A stretch of DNA of 5,279 nucleotides from Gammaproteobacteria bacterium. Lineage in GTDB: Bacteria; Pseudomonadota; Gammaproteobacteria; Natronospirales; REEB76. The notes under the pieces are model-generated. The model had not been told where the DNA came from, did not search any database, and saw only the letters and a program-made list of their open reading frames with translations. The DNA is taken from contig JAGWNO010000135.1 of NCBI GenBank assembly GCA_028871235.1, positions 1 to 5,279 of the forward strand. Direction: 5' to 3'. Every line of letters begins with the position of its first letter. The first letter of the stretch is position 1. Positions 1 to 5,279 of this stretch are shown here, one piece after another. The translations under genes were made by a program, and so were the position numbers.

Positions 1-1
1 A

Positions 2-1003
2 GTGGCGGCGGCGCTCGCCACTCAGGCCCACCGGCTGATCTTCTATTCCGCCGCCGCGCGCCTGCCGGTGCGCGATGAGGCGGCGCGGGCGCTGGTGAGC
101 TTCGCCGGCGCGGATATGGCCTCGGTGTTCTTCTGCAATTCCGGCGCCGAAGCCAACGAGAACGCCCTCAAGGCTGCCGTGAAGCTGACTGGCCGCAACC
201 GCTTTGTTGCCTTTGCCGGCGCCTTTCACGGACGCACGCTGCTGGCGCTGTCGGTCACCGATTCCCCGGCGCTGAAAAAAGGCATGGAGCCGCTGCTGGC
301 GCCGGTCACCTTCCTGCCGTTCGGTGATGCCACCGCACTCGCAGCGGCGGATTTCTCCGGGGTGGCGGCTGTGATCGTGGAACCCATACAGTCCATGGCG
401 GGGGTCACGACCGCCTCGCCCCCCTGGTTTGCGGCGTTGCGCAGGAAGTGCGACCAGGCGGGCGCGCTGCTGATATTCGATGAAGTGCAGACCGGCGTCG
501 GCCGCCTCGGCCAACCGTTTGCGGCGCAGTTCTACCGCGTCGCACCGGACATGATCACTCTCGCCAAGGGCATGGCCTCGGGCGTGCCCATGGCCGCCGT
601 GCTCATGAGCACGGCGGTGGCTGCCCGGCTCCAGCCCGCCGATCTGGGCAGCACCTTCGGCGGCGGGCCGCTGGCGTGTGCCGCGCTCATCGCCACGTTG
701 CGCGTGATCCAGCAGGAAGGCTTGATGGCCCGGGTCCGGGCGTTGTCGGCCCACATCCGCGATGCACTTGCCGACAGCTTCATACGTGAGGTGCGCGGCG
801 AGGGCCTGCTGCTGGGGTTGGTGGCAGGCGAGCATGCCGCCGCACTCAAGAGTTTCCTGCAGCAGCACAAGCACATCCTGGTGGGCGGTTCCTCCGATCC
901 GGGGGTGCTGCGGCTCATGCCGCCGCTCAACGTCGAGGCCGAATCCGTGGAAAAGTTGTTGGATGCCGTGGGCGAGTTCGGCAACCGGCTGCGGGCGGCA
1001 TGA
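2..1003 (+). CDS. argD: N-acylornithine aminotransferase (acetyl-/succinylornithine), 5'-partial
   Basis: PLP-dependent class III aminotransferase that moves an amino group from glutamate to N-acylglutamate semialdehyde to make N-acylornithine, in the cytoplasm. The visible 333 residues carry the family motifs in order: SGAEANE (47-53, cofactor phosphate loop), FHGR (75-78), VEPIQ (126-130), FDEVQTGVGR (159-168, Asp160 for the pyridine nitrogen), the Schiff-base Lys189 in LAKGM, STFGGGP (217-223) and substrate-site Arg304 in LRLMPPL. The reading frame is open to the left edge, and about 60 N-terminal residues (including the usual GHxHP region) are missing against a family length near 400. The GTG at base 2 is therefore an internal valine codon, not a start. 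The stop overlaps the next start in ATGA, so translation is probably coupled. The segment after EPIQ reads SMAGV where ArgD and ornithine aminotransferases usually have GEGG/GEAG, so the gatekeeper Glu is Met132. Whether the substrate is acetyl- or succinylornithine is not settled, and other class III aminotransferases are possible, but the arginine context makes this assignment strong. Confidence 0.9.
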   Translation: MAAALATQAHRLIFYSAAARLPVRDEAARALVSFAGADMASVFFCNSGAEANENALKAAVKLTGRNRFVAFAGAFHGRTLLALSVTDSPALKKGMEPLLAPVTFLPFGDATALAAADFSGVAAVIVEPIQSMAGVTTASPPWFAALRRKCDQAGALLIFDEVQTGVGRLGQPFAAQFYRVAPDMITLAKGMASGVPMAAVLMSTAVAARLQPADLGSTFGGGPLACAALIATLRVIQQEGLMARVRALSAHIRDALADSFIREVRGEGLLLGLVAGEHAAALKSFLQQHKHILVGGSSDPGVLRLMPPLNVEAESVEKLLDAVGEFGNRLRAA

Positions 1004-2010
1004 AGCATTTCACGCGCATCGCCGATCTGGGTGTGAACGGCGTGGCCGCAGTGCTGGATCAGGCGCAGGCGTGGAAACGGCAAGCGCCCGGTGCGCATCT
1101 CGCCGGCAAGCTGCTGGGCATGGTGTTCTTCAATCCGTCGCTGCGCACGCGCGCGTCCTTCGAGGCCGCCATGCTGCGCGGCGGCGGCAACGCCATCGTG
1201 CTGGAGGTGGGCAGCGGCGTGTGGAAACTGGAGGATCGCAACGGCGCGGTCATGGACGGCGACCGGCCGGAGCACATCAAGGAAGCCATCCCGGTGCTGG
1301 GTCGCTACGTGGATGCGCTGGCGGTGCGGACTTTCGGCGCGCTGATGGATGACGACGCCGATGCGGCGGACCCGGTGATGAGCGCGTTCCGTGAGCTTGC
1401 CGGCGTGCCGGTCATCAGCATGGAATCGGCGCGCGAGCATCCCTGCCAGGGCCTCGCCGATCTGCTCACGGTGCGTGAGCGTTTTGGTGGTACTCAAAAG
1501 CTGCCGGTGACGCTCACCTGGGCGCCGCATATCAAGCCGCTGCCGAAGGCGGTGCCCCATTCTTTCCTGCTCACCGCCGCCGCTGGCGGTTGCGAGGTGC
1601 GCGTCGTCCATCCTCCGGGTTTCGAACTGCATCCCGCGGTGCTGGCTGAAGCGCAGCACTATGCCCGGCAGAGCGGTGGTGCGGTGCGCGTGACGCATGA
1701 CCGGCAGGACGCGCTCAGCGGCAGCCGCGCGGTGTATGCCAAAGCCTGGGGTCCGGCCACGGCCGGCGTGGCGGCGGGCGAGGCCGCGGCACGCATCGCC
1801 GCCCATAAGGATTGGCTGGTGACCGGCGACACGCTGGCGCGAGCGGCCGGCGACGCCATCTTCCTCCACTGTCTGCCGGTGCGCCGCAACGTGGAAGTGG
1901 CGGATGAGGTATTGGACGGCGCCGCGAGCCGTGTGATAGACGAAGCCGAGAACCGTTTTCATGTGCAGCGGGTGCTGCTGGACAAACTCCTGGAAGGTAC
2001 TGCGTGCTGA
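1000..2010 (+). CDS. argF': N-acylornithine carbamoyltransferase, predicted succinylornithine type
   Basis: Transfers the carbamoyl group of carbamoyl phosphate to the delta-amino group of an N-acylated ornithine, giving N-acylcitrulline. It replaces ordinary ornithine carbamoyltransferase. The 336 residues match the family length. Visible sites are FFNPSLRTR (43-51, carbamoyl-phosphate loop), Trp75, VMDGD-RPEH (84-92), HPCQ (147-150), LTWAPHIKPL (172-181), YAKAWG (246-251), HCLPVRRNV (290-298) and IDEAENRFHVQ (313-323). These line up motif by motif, from memory, with X. campestris acetylornithine carbamoyltransferase. The DxxxxSMG ornithine-binding motif of ordinary OTC is absent. Pro90 sits at the position of X. 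campestris Glu92, the acetyl/succinyl switch, and B. fragilis succinylornithine carbamoyltransferase has Pro there, so the succinyl substrate (EC 2.1.3.11) is favoured over acetyl (EC 2.1.3.9). Glu299 replaces X. campestris Lys302, reported as carboxylated. The ATG overlaps the aminotransferase stop by 4 bases and no strong Shine-Dalgarno is seen, so translational coupling is likely. The family call is firm; the substrate call is an inference. Confidence 0.93.
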   Translation: MKHFTRIADLGVNGVAAVLDQAQAWKRQAPGAHLAGKLLGMVFFNPSLRTRASFEAAMLRGGGNAIVLEVGSGVWKLEDRNGAVMDGDRPEHIKEAIPVLGRYVDALAVRTFGALMDDDADAADPVMSAFRELAGVPVISMESAREHPCQGLADLLTVRERFGGTQKLPVTLTWAPHIKPLPKAVPHSFLLTAAAGGCEVRVVHPPGFELHPAVLAEAQHYARQSGGAVRVTHDRQDALSGSRAVYAKAWGPATAGVAAGEAAARIAAHKDWLVTGDTLARAAGDAIFLHCLPVRRNVEVADEVLDGAASRVIDEAENRFHVQRVLLDKLLEGTAC

Positions 2011-2019
2011 GTACTGCGT
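1997..2019 (+). repeat. 9-bp direct repeat flanking the argF' stop codon
   Basis: GTACTGCGT occurs at 1997-2005 and again at 2011-2019. The first copy encodes the last residues of the carbamoyltransferase, and the second lies just after its TGA. The 14-base period suggests a small tandem duplication around the stop codon. No function is apparent and chance is possible. Confidence 0.4.
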
Positions 2020-2036
2020 TGATGATATAAAGATAG

Positions 2037-2042
2037 TGAGGA
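2037..2042 (+). promoter_or_regulatory. Shine-Dalgarno site of argB
   Basis: TGAGGA lies 8 bases before the ATG at 2051. It is the clearest ribosome binding site in the window and sets the argB start there, rather than at the in-frame upstream ATG (1961) inside argF' or the GTG at 2036. It sits in the only AT-rich spacer (2011-2050). I see no convincing sigma-70 promoter, ARG box or terminator in this spacer. Confidence 0.7.
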
Positions 2043-2050
2043 AAGCCGTT

Positions 2051-2971
2051 ATGTCCGTACCGCCTGACAGTTATGCATCGTTGCGCTCCGCGGCCCAGTA
2101 TGTGCGCGTGTTTCGCGGCAAGACCTTCGTGTTCAAACTGGGCGGCGAGGTGCTGGAGAACGCCGCGGTGCGCCGCGCGGTGTGCGAGCAGCTCAACGTG
2201 TTGTGGAGTTTCTCCATCAGGCTGGTGATCGTGCACGGCGGCGGCAGCGGTCTGGACGCGCTGTGCGAATCCCTGGATCTGCCGGTGGAGAAAGTGGCGG
2301 GCCGCCGCGTGACCACCAGGAAAGTGCTGGATGCCGCCAAAATGGTACTGGCAGGTTCGGTGCACACCGATCTGCTGGCGGACCTGCGCGCTGCCGGCTT
2401 ATCGGTGAGCGGCGTGAGCGGCGTGGACGGCGGCATCCTGTCCGCCCACAAGCGCCAGCCGGTGCAGATCAAGGATGACGCCGGCGCCACCCAATTCGTG
2501 GACTTCGGCCTGGTGGGCGACATCGACCACGTGAACCCGGCGCTGCTGCTGCATCTGCTGGAGGGCGGCTACGTGCCGGTGGTGACACCGCTGTCCGCCA
2601 ACGACAAGGGCGAGGTCTTCAACACCAATGCCGATACGGTGGCCGCCGAGATCGCCGTGGCGCTCAAGGCCGAGAAGCTGTTCTTCCTGCTCAAGGTGCC
2701 GGGGTTGCTGGAGGATCTGGCGCGGCCGTCGAGCCTGGTCCCCTACACCACGCTCGCGGGAACGGAGCAGTTGGAGAAAAGCGGCAAGATCAGCGGCGGC
2801 ATGCGGCCGAAACTTGCCGCTGTGCGCCGCGCCCTCACCGGTGGCGTGGCCAGCGCCCATCTGGTGAGCGGCCTGCTGCCCGACGCGGTGCTCACGGAAG
2901 TGTTCACCAACCAGGGCAGCGGCACCATGGTGGTGGCGCGGGAGACCAGGCTCCAGGAGCACGCCGCGTGA
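2051..2971 (+). CDS. argB: N-acetylglutamate (or N-succinylglutamate) kinase
   Basis: Amino-acid-kinase-fold enzyme that phosphorylates the gamma-carboxylate of N-acylglutamate with ATP, the second step of arginine synthesis. The 306 residues fit the family. Visible sites are the phosphate-binding Lys29 in FKLGG (28-32), HGGG (62-65), substrate Arg86 in GRRVT (84-88), GVDGG (124-128), FGLVGD (152-157), FNTNAD (190-195, with the Asn/Asp pair of the active site), Lys254 in GGMRPK (249-254) and FTNQGSGTMV near the C-terminus. Residues 1-25 form an extension with the sense of SLRSAAQYVRVFRGKTF, like the N-terminal helix of hexameric, arginine-inhibited kinases and of ArgA, so feedback inhibition by arginine is plausible but unproven. 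Odd point: the segment usually reading LTDVPG or LSDVSG is LLKVPG (213-218), so Lys215 replaces the common Asp (E. coli Asp181). There is no C-terminal GNAT domain, so this is not the fused synthase-kinase of Xanthomonas. The neighbouring argF' suggests that succinylglutamate may be the real substrate. Confidence 0.92.
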   Translation: MSVPPDSYASLRSAAQYVRVFRGKTFVFKLGGEVLENAAVRRAVCEQLNVLWSFSIRLVIVHGGGSGLDALCESLDLPVEKVAGRRVTTRKVLDAAKMVLAGSVHTDLLADLRAAGLSVSGVSGVDGGILSAHKRQPVQIKDDAGATQFVDFGLVGDIDHVNPALLLHLLEGGYVPVVTPLSANDKGEVFNTNADTVAAEIAVALKAEKLFFLLKVPGLLEDLARPSSLVPYTTLAGTEQLEKSGKISGGMRPKLAAVRRALTGGVASAHLVSGLLPDAVLTEVFTNQGSGTMVVARETRLQEHAA

Positions 2972-2996
2972 GCGCGCCGCCGCGGGTCGCTGTGCC

Positions 2997-4358
2997 ATGA
3001 GCATGCTTTGGGAAAAGGGCCTGCCGCTGGACGCGGCCATCCACCGCTTCACCGTGGGCGATGATCCCGGGTTGGACCAGCGATTGCTGTGCTTCGATGC
3101 GCTGGGCAGCGCCGCACATGCGCGCATGCTCGCGCATGTGCGCTTGCTCGCGCCGCAGGACGCGCAGGCACTCGTGGACCTGCTGGCCGACATCAGCGTG
3201 CGCGCGCGGCAGGGCGAGATCGTCATCTCAGCGGCGCAGGAAGACAGCCACACCGCCATCGAGACGCTGCTCACGGCACGACTCGGGGAGGCCGGCAAAC
3301 GCATCCATCTGGGCCGTTCCCGCAATGACCAGGTGATCCTGGCGTTGCGCCTGTATATGCGCGCTGCGCTGCTCGGCATCGGCAGTCAGATTGCCGAGCT
3401 TGCGCAAGGCTTTCTGGCCGTCGCGCGCCGACACGCGGCTGACGTCATGCCGGGTTACACCCACCTGCGCCCGGCCATGCCTTCCAGCTTCGGCTTGTGG
3501 GCGGGTGCCTTCGCGGCGGGACTCGCGGAGGAACTGCAGGCCCTGCAGGCACTGTACGCGCGGCTGGATCGCTGCCCGCTGGGCGCCGCCGCCGGTTTCG
3601 GTGTGCCGCTGCCGCTGGACCGGGAGTACACGGCGAAGCTGCTGGGCTTCGCCGCGGTGCAGGTGAATCCCATCGACGTGATGAACTCCCGCGGCCGCCA
3701 CGAGCTGGCGCTGGTCAACGGACTCGCGTCTCTGGGCCTGGTGCTGGAGAAATTCCTGTGGGACGTGGCGCTGTATTCCATACCGGAGTTCGGGTTCCTG
3801 AGCCTGCCGGATGCGTTCACCACCGGCTCATCCATCATGCCGCAGAAGCGCAACCCGGATGTGGTGGAGCTGGCCCGCGGCCGCTGCCGGGAGTTGCGCG
3901 GTCATGCGGCCATGCTGCAGCAACTGGCGGCCGGCTTGCCCTCCAATTACCACCGGGACCTGCAGTTGCTGAAGACACCGCTGTTCGCGGCGCTGGACTC
4001 GACCCGCGGCCTGCTGGACGTGCTCATCCGGCTGGTGCCGGCGTTGCGGATCAACGCCGAGCGCGCGCGCGCCGCCTGCGGCGATGATCTTTACGCCGCC
4101 CACGAGGCCTGCAGTTTGGCGCAGTCAGGCACGCCGTTTCGCGATGCATATAAAGAAGTGGCACGCCAGATCCAGGCCGGCAGCTTCAAGCCGAATCGCG
4201 CCGCGCTCAGCGCCACCCATCTGGGCGGTGCCGGCCATCCCGGCTTCGATCTCATGGCAGGCGAACTCAAGGCGGCGGAGCAGTGGCTGGCCGGGACCCG
4301 CGCCCATCTTGAAGGTTGTGAAGAAAATGTCTGGCACAAACGGAGTGGTGGTGAATGA
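2997..4358 (+). CDS. argH: Argininosuccinate lyase
   Basis: Fumarase/aspartase-superfamily homotetrameric enzyme that splits argininosuccinate into arginine and fumarate, the last step of the pathway. The 453 residues are a normal length. Superfamily regions are visible in order: EDSH (82-85), GRSRNDQ (106-112), YTHLRPA (154-160, with the catalytic-region His156), NYHRDLQ (317-323) and the signature GSSIMPQKRNPD (277-288), whose flexible loop carries the catalytic Ser. The opening MSMLWEKG, followed by GDD (21-23), resembles the Xanthomonas/Bacteroidetes-type lyase, from memory, rather than the E. coli type that starts LWGGRF. The ATG at 2997 gives this expected N-terminus, and no other in-frame start lies between it and the argB stop; a second ATG two codons on is the only alternative. 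No good Shine-Dalgarno precedes it, as the 25-base spacer is almost all G and C, so its translation may depend on coupling to argB. A 12-bp inverted repeat lies in codons 39-49. argG follows after one base. Confidence 0.95.
   Translation: MSMLWEKGLPLDAAIHRFTVGDDPGLDQRLLCFDALGSAAHARMLAHVRLLAPQDAQALVDLLADISVRARQGEIVISAAQEDSHTAIETLLTARLGEAGKRIHLGRSRNDQVILALRLYMRAALLGIGSQIAELAQGFLAVARRHAADVMPGYTHLRPAMPSSFGLWAGAFAAGLAEELQALQALYARLDRCPLGAAAGFGVPLPLDREYTAKLLGFAAVQVNPIDVMNSRGRHELALVNGLASLGLVLEKFLWDVALYSIPEFGFLSLPDAFTTGSSIMPQKRNPDVVELARGRCRELRGHAAMLQQLAAGLPSNYHRDLQLLKTPLFAALDSTRGLLDVLIRLVPALRINAERARAACGDDLYAAHEACSLAQSGTPFRDAYKEVARQIQAGSFKPNRAALSATHLGGAGHPGFDLMAGELKAAEQWLAGTRAHLEGCEENVWHKRSGGE
3113..3142 (+). 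repeat. Perfect 12-bp inverted repeat inside argH
   Basis: CGCACATGCGCG (3113-3124) is the exact reverse complement of CGCGCATGTGCG (3131-3142), separated by the 6-base loop CATGCT. In mRNA it would form a strong GC-rich hairpin about 115 bases into argH. It encodes the near-symmetric peptide AHARMLAHVR, so it may simply reflect that protein sequence written in GC-rich codons. No U-tract follows, so it is not a terminator. Confidence 0.6.
4350..4354 (+). promoter_or_regulatory. Probable ribosome binding site of argG
   Basis: GGTGA ends 5 bases before the argG ATG at 4360 and lies within the last codons of argH. A further GGAG at 4342-4345 is too distant to be the main site for that ATG. Ribosomes ending at the argH TGA (4356-4358) could also restart directly. 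Confidence 0.45.
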
Positions 4359-4359
4359 A

Positions 4360-5279
4360 ATGAAAAAGCATGTGGTACTGGCGTTCTCCGGCGGATTGGA
4401 TACGTCCTTCTGCGTCATCCACTTGCGGGAGCAGGGTTATGACGTCACCACCGTGACAGTGGACACCGGCGGTTTCAGCGCCGCAGAACTGCAACGTATC
4501 GAGAGCCTGTCGCCCAGGCTGGGTGCGCAGACACACCACAGCGTTGATGCGCGCTCCGAACTTTACGACCGCTATCTGCGCTACCTGATATACGGCAACG
4601 TGTTGCGCGGCAACCTGTATCCCCTGAGCGTATCGGCGGAGCGCGTGGCGCAGGCGGAGAAGGTCGTGGCGATGGCGAAAAAGATCGGCGCCACGGCGCT
4701 GGCCCACGGTTCCACCGGCGCCGGCAACGATCAGGTGCGGTTCGATGTGGCTTTCCGCGCCCTGGCGCCGGAGCTGGAACTCATCACACCCATCCGCTCA
4801 CTGGGCCTGAGCCGCGCCCAGGAGATGCAGTTCCTCAAGCAGCATGGTTTCGATTTTCCGGAAAAGACCCGGGATTATTCGGTGAACGAGGGCATGTGGG
4901 GCACCTCCGTGGGCGGCCGCGAGACGCTGGATGCCTGGAGCACCTTGCCCGAGGCCGCGTTTCCCGGCGGCGAGATCGACGCCGGGAAACTCGCACCGGA
5001 ACGGTTGGCGCTGGGTTTCAATAAAGGCGTACCGGTGGCTGTCGATGGCAAGAGACTCGATCCCGTGGCACTCATCGCCGCTCTCAACGCCGTCGGCCGT
5101 GCCTCTGGCATCGGCCGCGGCGTGCATCTGGGCGATACCATCCTGGGCATCAAGGGCCGCGTGGGTTTCGAAGCGCCGGCGGCGCATCTGCTCATCGGCG
5201 CGCACCGGGAACTGGAAAAGCTCACGCTCACCGGCAAGCAACTTTTCTGGAAGGACACCCTTGGCAACCTCTACGGCCA
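4360..5279 (+). CDS. argG: Argininosuccinate synthase, 3'-partial
   Basis: ATP-dependent ligase that joins citrulline and aspartate into argininosuccinate (AMP and pyrophosphate released), the step before ArgH. The frame is open from the ATG at 4360 to the window edge: 306 complete codons of an expected 400 or so, so the C-terminal oligomerisation region is missing. The PP-loop reads AFSGGLDTS (8-16), and HGSTGAGNDQVRFD (116-129) is the citrulline/aspartate-binding region. YSVNEGMWGTSVGG (173-186) and GDTILGIKGRVGFEAP further on match the Bacteroidetes/Xanthomonas-type enzyme, as I remember it, better than the canonical form with DENLWGRS. The start MKKHVVLAFSGG matches family N-termini. The nearest ATG (4355) hits a stop after two codons, and an in-frame ATG at 4327 would add 11 residues not typical of the family. 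It begins one base after the argH stop, so co-translation is expected. Together with ArgF', it would use citrulline released from N-acylcitrulline by a deacylase not in this window. Confidence 0.95.
   Translation, partial: MKKHVVLAFSGGLDTSFCVIHLREQGYDVTTVTVDTGGFSAAELQRIESLSPRLGAQTHHSVDARSELYDRYLRYLIYGNVLRGNLYPLSVSAERVAQAEKVVAMAKKIGATALAHGSTGAGNDQVRFDVAFRALAPELELITPIRSLGLSRAQEMQFLKQHGFDFPEKTRDYSVNEGMWGTSVGGRETLDAWSTLPEAAFPGGEIDAGKLAPERLALGFNKGVPVAVDGKRLDPVALIAALNAVGRASGIGRGVHLGDTILGIKGRVGFEAPAAHLLIGAHRELEKLTLTGKQLFWKDTLGNLYG

Noticed and set aside
532..1962. Long open frame of 476 codons on the minus strand, opposite argD and argF'.
   Set aside because: It runs antisense to two genes with clear family motifs. 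GC-rich third positions suppress stops in such frames, and its translation is rich in Arg, His, Ala and Gln with no recognisable motif. It is a shadow.
1000..2010. Ordinary ornithine carbamoyltransferase (argF/argI).
   Set aside because: The protein lacks the SMG-type ornithine loop and carries the VMDGD-x-x-EH and HCLPVRRNV patterns of acylornithine carbamoyltransferases.
1961..2050. Upstream in-frame ATG (1961) as the argB start.
   Set aside because: It would overlap argF' by 50 bases and add 30 residues with no family similarity. The ATG at 2051 has a good Shine-Dalgarno.
2011..2050. ARG-box operator or sigma-70 promoter in the largest spacer.
   Set aside because: No TGAAT-type palindrome is seen and no -35/-10 pair at proper spacing; the AT-rich bases alone are not enough.
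2051..2971. Fused N-acetylglutamate synthase-kinase, or a LysW-dependent kinase (LysZ).
   Set aside because: The protein ends after the kinase domain, leaving no room for a GNAT domain. No LysW-like carrier gene is present, and the neighbours belong to the acylated arginine pathway.
2971..2991. Possible terminator hairpin between argB and argH (AGCG...CGCT around CCGCGG).
   Set aside because: The stem is only 4 bp, no U-run follows, and transcription must continue into argH and argG.
2399..3379. Minus-strand open frame of 326 codons opposite argB and argH.
   Set aside because: Low-complexity Arg/Ala/Ser/His-rich translation antisense to well-supported genes, with no domain or ribosome site.
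4327..4359. Alternative argG starts: in-frame ATG at 4327, and ATG at 4355 overlapping the argH stop.
   Set aside because: The 4327 start adds 11 residues not expected before the usual MKK-VVLAFSGG N-terminus. The 4355 ATG reads ATG AAA TGA and stops at once.

Overview
The window is a compact, single-strand block of arginine biosynthesis genes in DNA of high GC content (roughly two-thirds by eye, with G or C at most third codon positions). Five genes read left to right: an acetylornithine/succinylornithine aminotransferase (argD-like, 5' end cut off by the window edge), an N-acyl-L-ornithine carbamoyltransferase (argF'), an N-acylglutamate kinase (argB), argininosuccinate lyase (argH) and argininosuccinate synthase (argG, 3' end cut off). 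No RNA genes, mobile elements, CRISPR arrays or clear transcription terminators are visible, and no unexplained stretch exceeds 40 bases.

Layout: the aminotransferase runs into the carbamoyltransferase through a 4-base ATGA overlap. A 40-base AT-rich spacer with a good Shine-Dalgarno sequence precedes argB. A 25-base GC-rich spacer precedes argH. argG starts one base after the argH stop. This is the architecture of one co-transcribed operon. argC (acylglutamyl-phosphate reductase), the deacylase and the N-acyltransferase are not in the window and presumably lie outside it.

How the genes work together: ArgB phosphorylates an N-acylated glutamate, and the missing ArgC would reduce the product. 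ArgD transaminates the semialdehyde to N-acylornithine, and ArgF' carbamoylates this still-acylated ornithine. After removal of the acyl group, ArgG and ArgH convert citrulline to argininosuccinate and then to arginine plus fumarate. Carbamoylation before deacylation is the variant known from Xanthomonadaceae (acetyl) and Bacteroidetes (succinyl). ArgF', ArgH and ArgG here all look, from memory of family sequences, like members of that Xanthomonas/Bacteroidetes-type set rather than the E. coli-type enzymes.

The most interesting signal is at residue level. The carbamoyltransferase has Pro90 where the Xanthomonas campestris acetylornithine enzyme has Glu92. That position is the known switch between acetylornithine and succinylornithine specificity, and Bacteroides fragilis has Pro90. 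The aminotransferase lacks the usual gatekeeper glutamate after EPIQ, and ArgB has Lys in place of a widely conserved Asp. Together these suggest that the operon runs on N-succinyl rather than N-acetyl intermediates, which is an inference. The host cannot be identified from the sequence. High GC argues against a typical low-GC Bacteroidetes and would fit a high-GC Pseudomonadota, Acidobacteriota, Gemmatimonadota or similar lineage.
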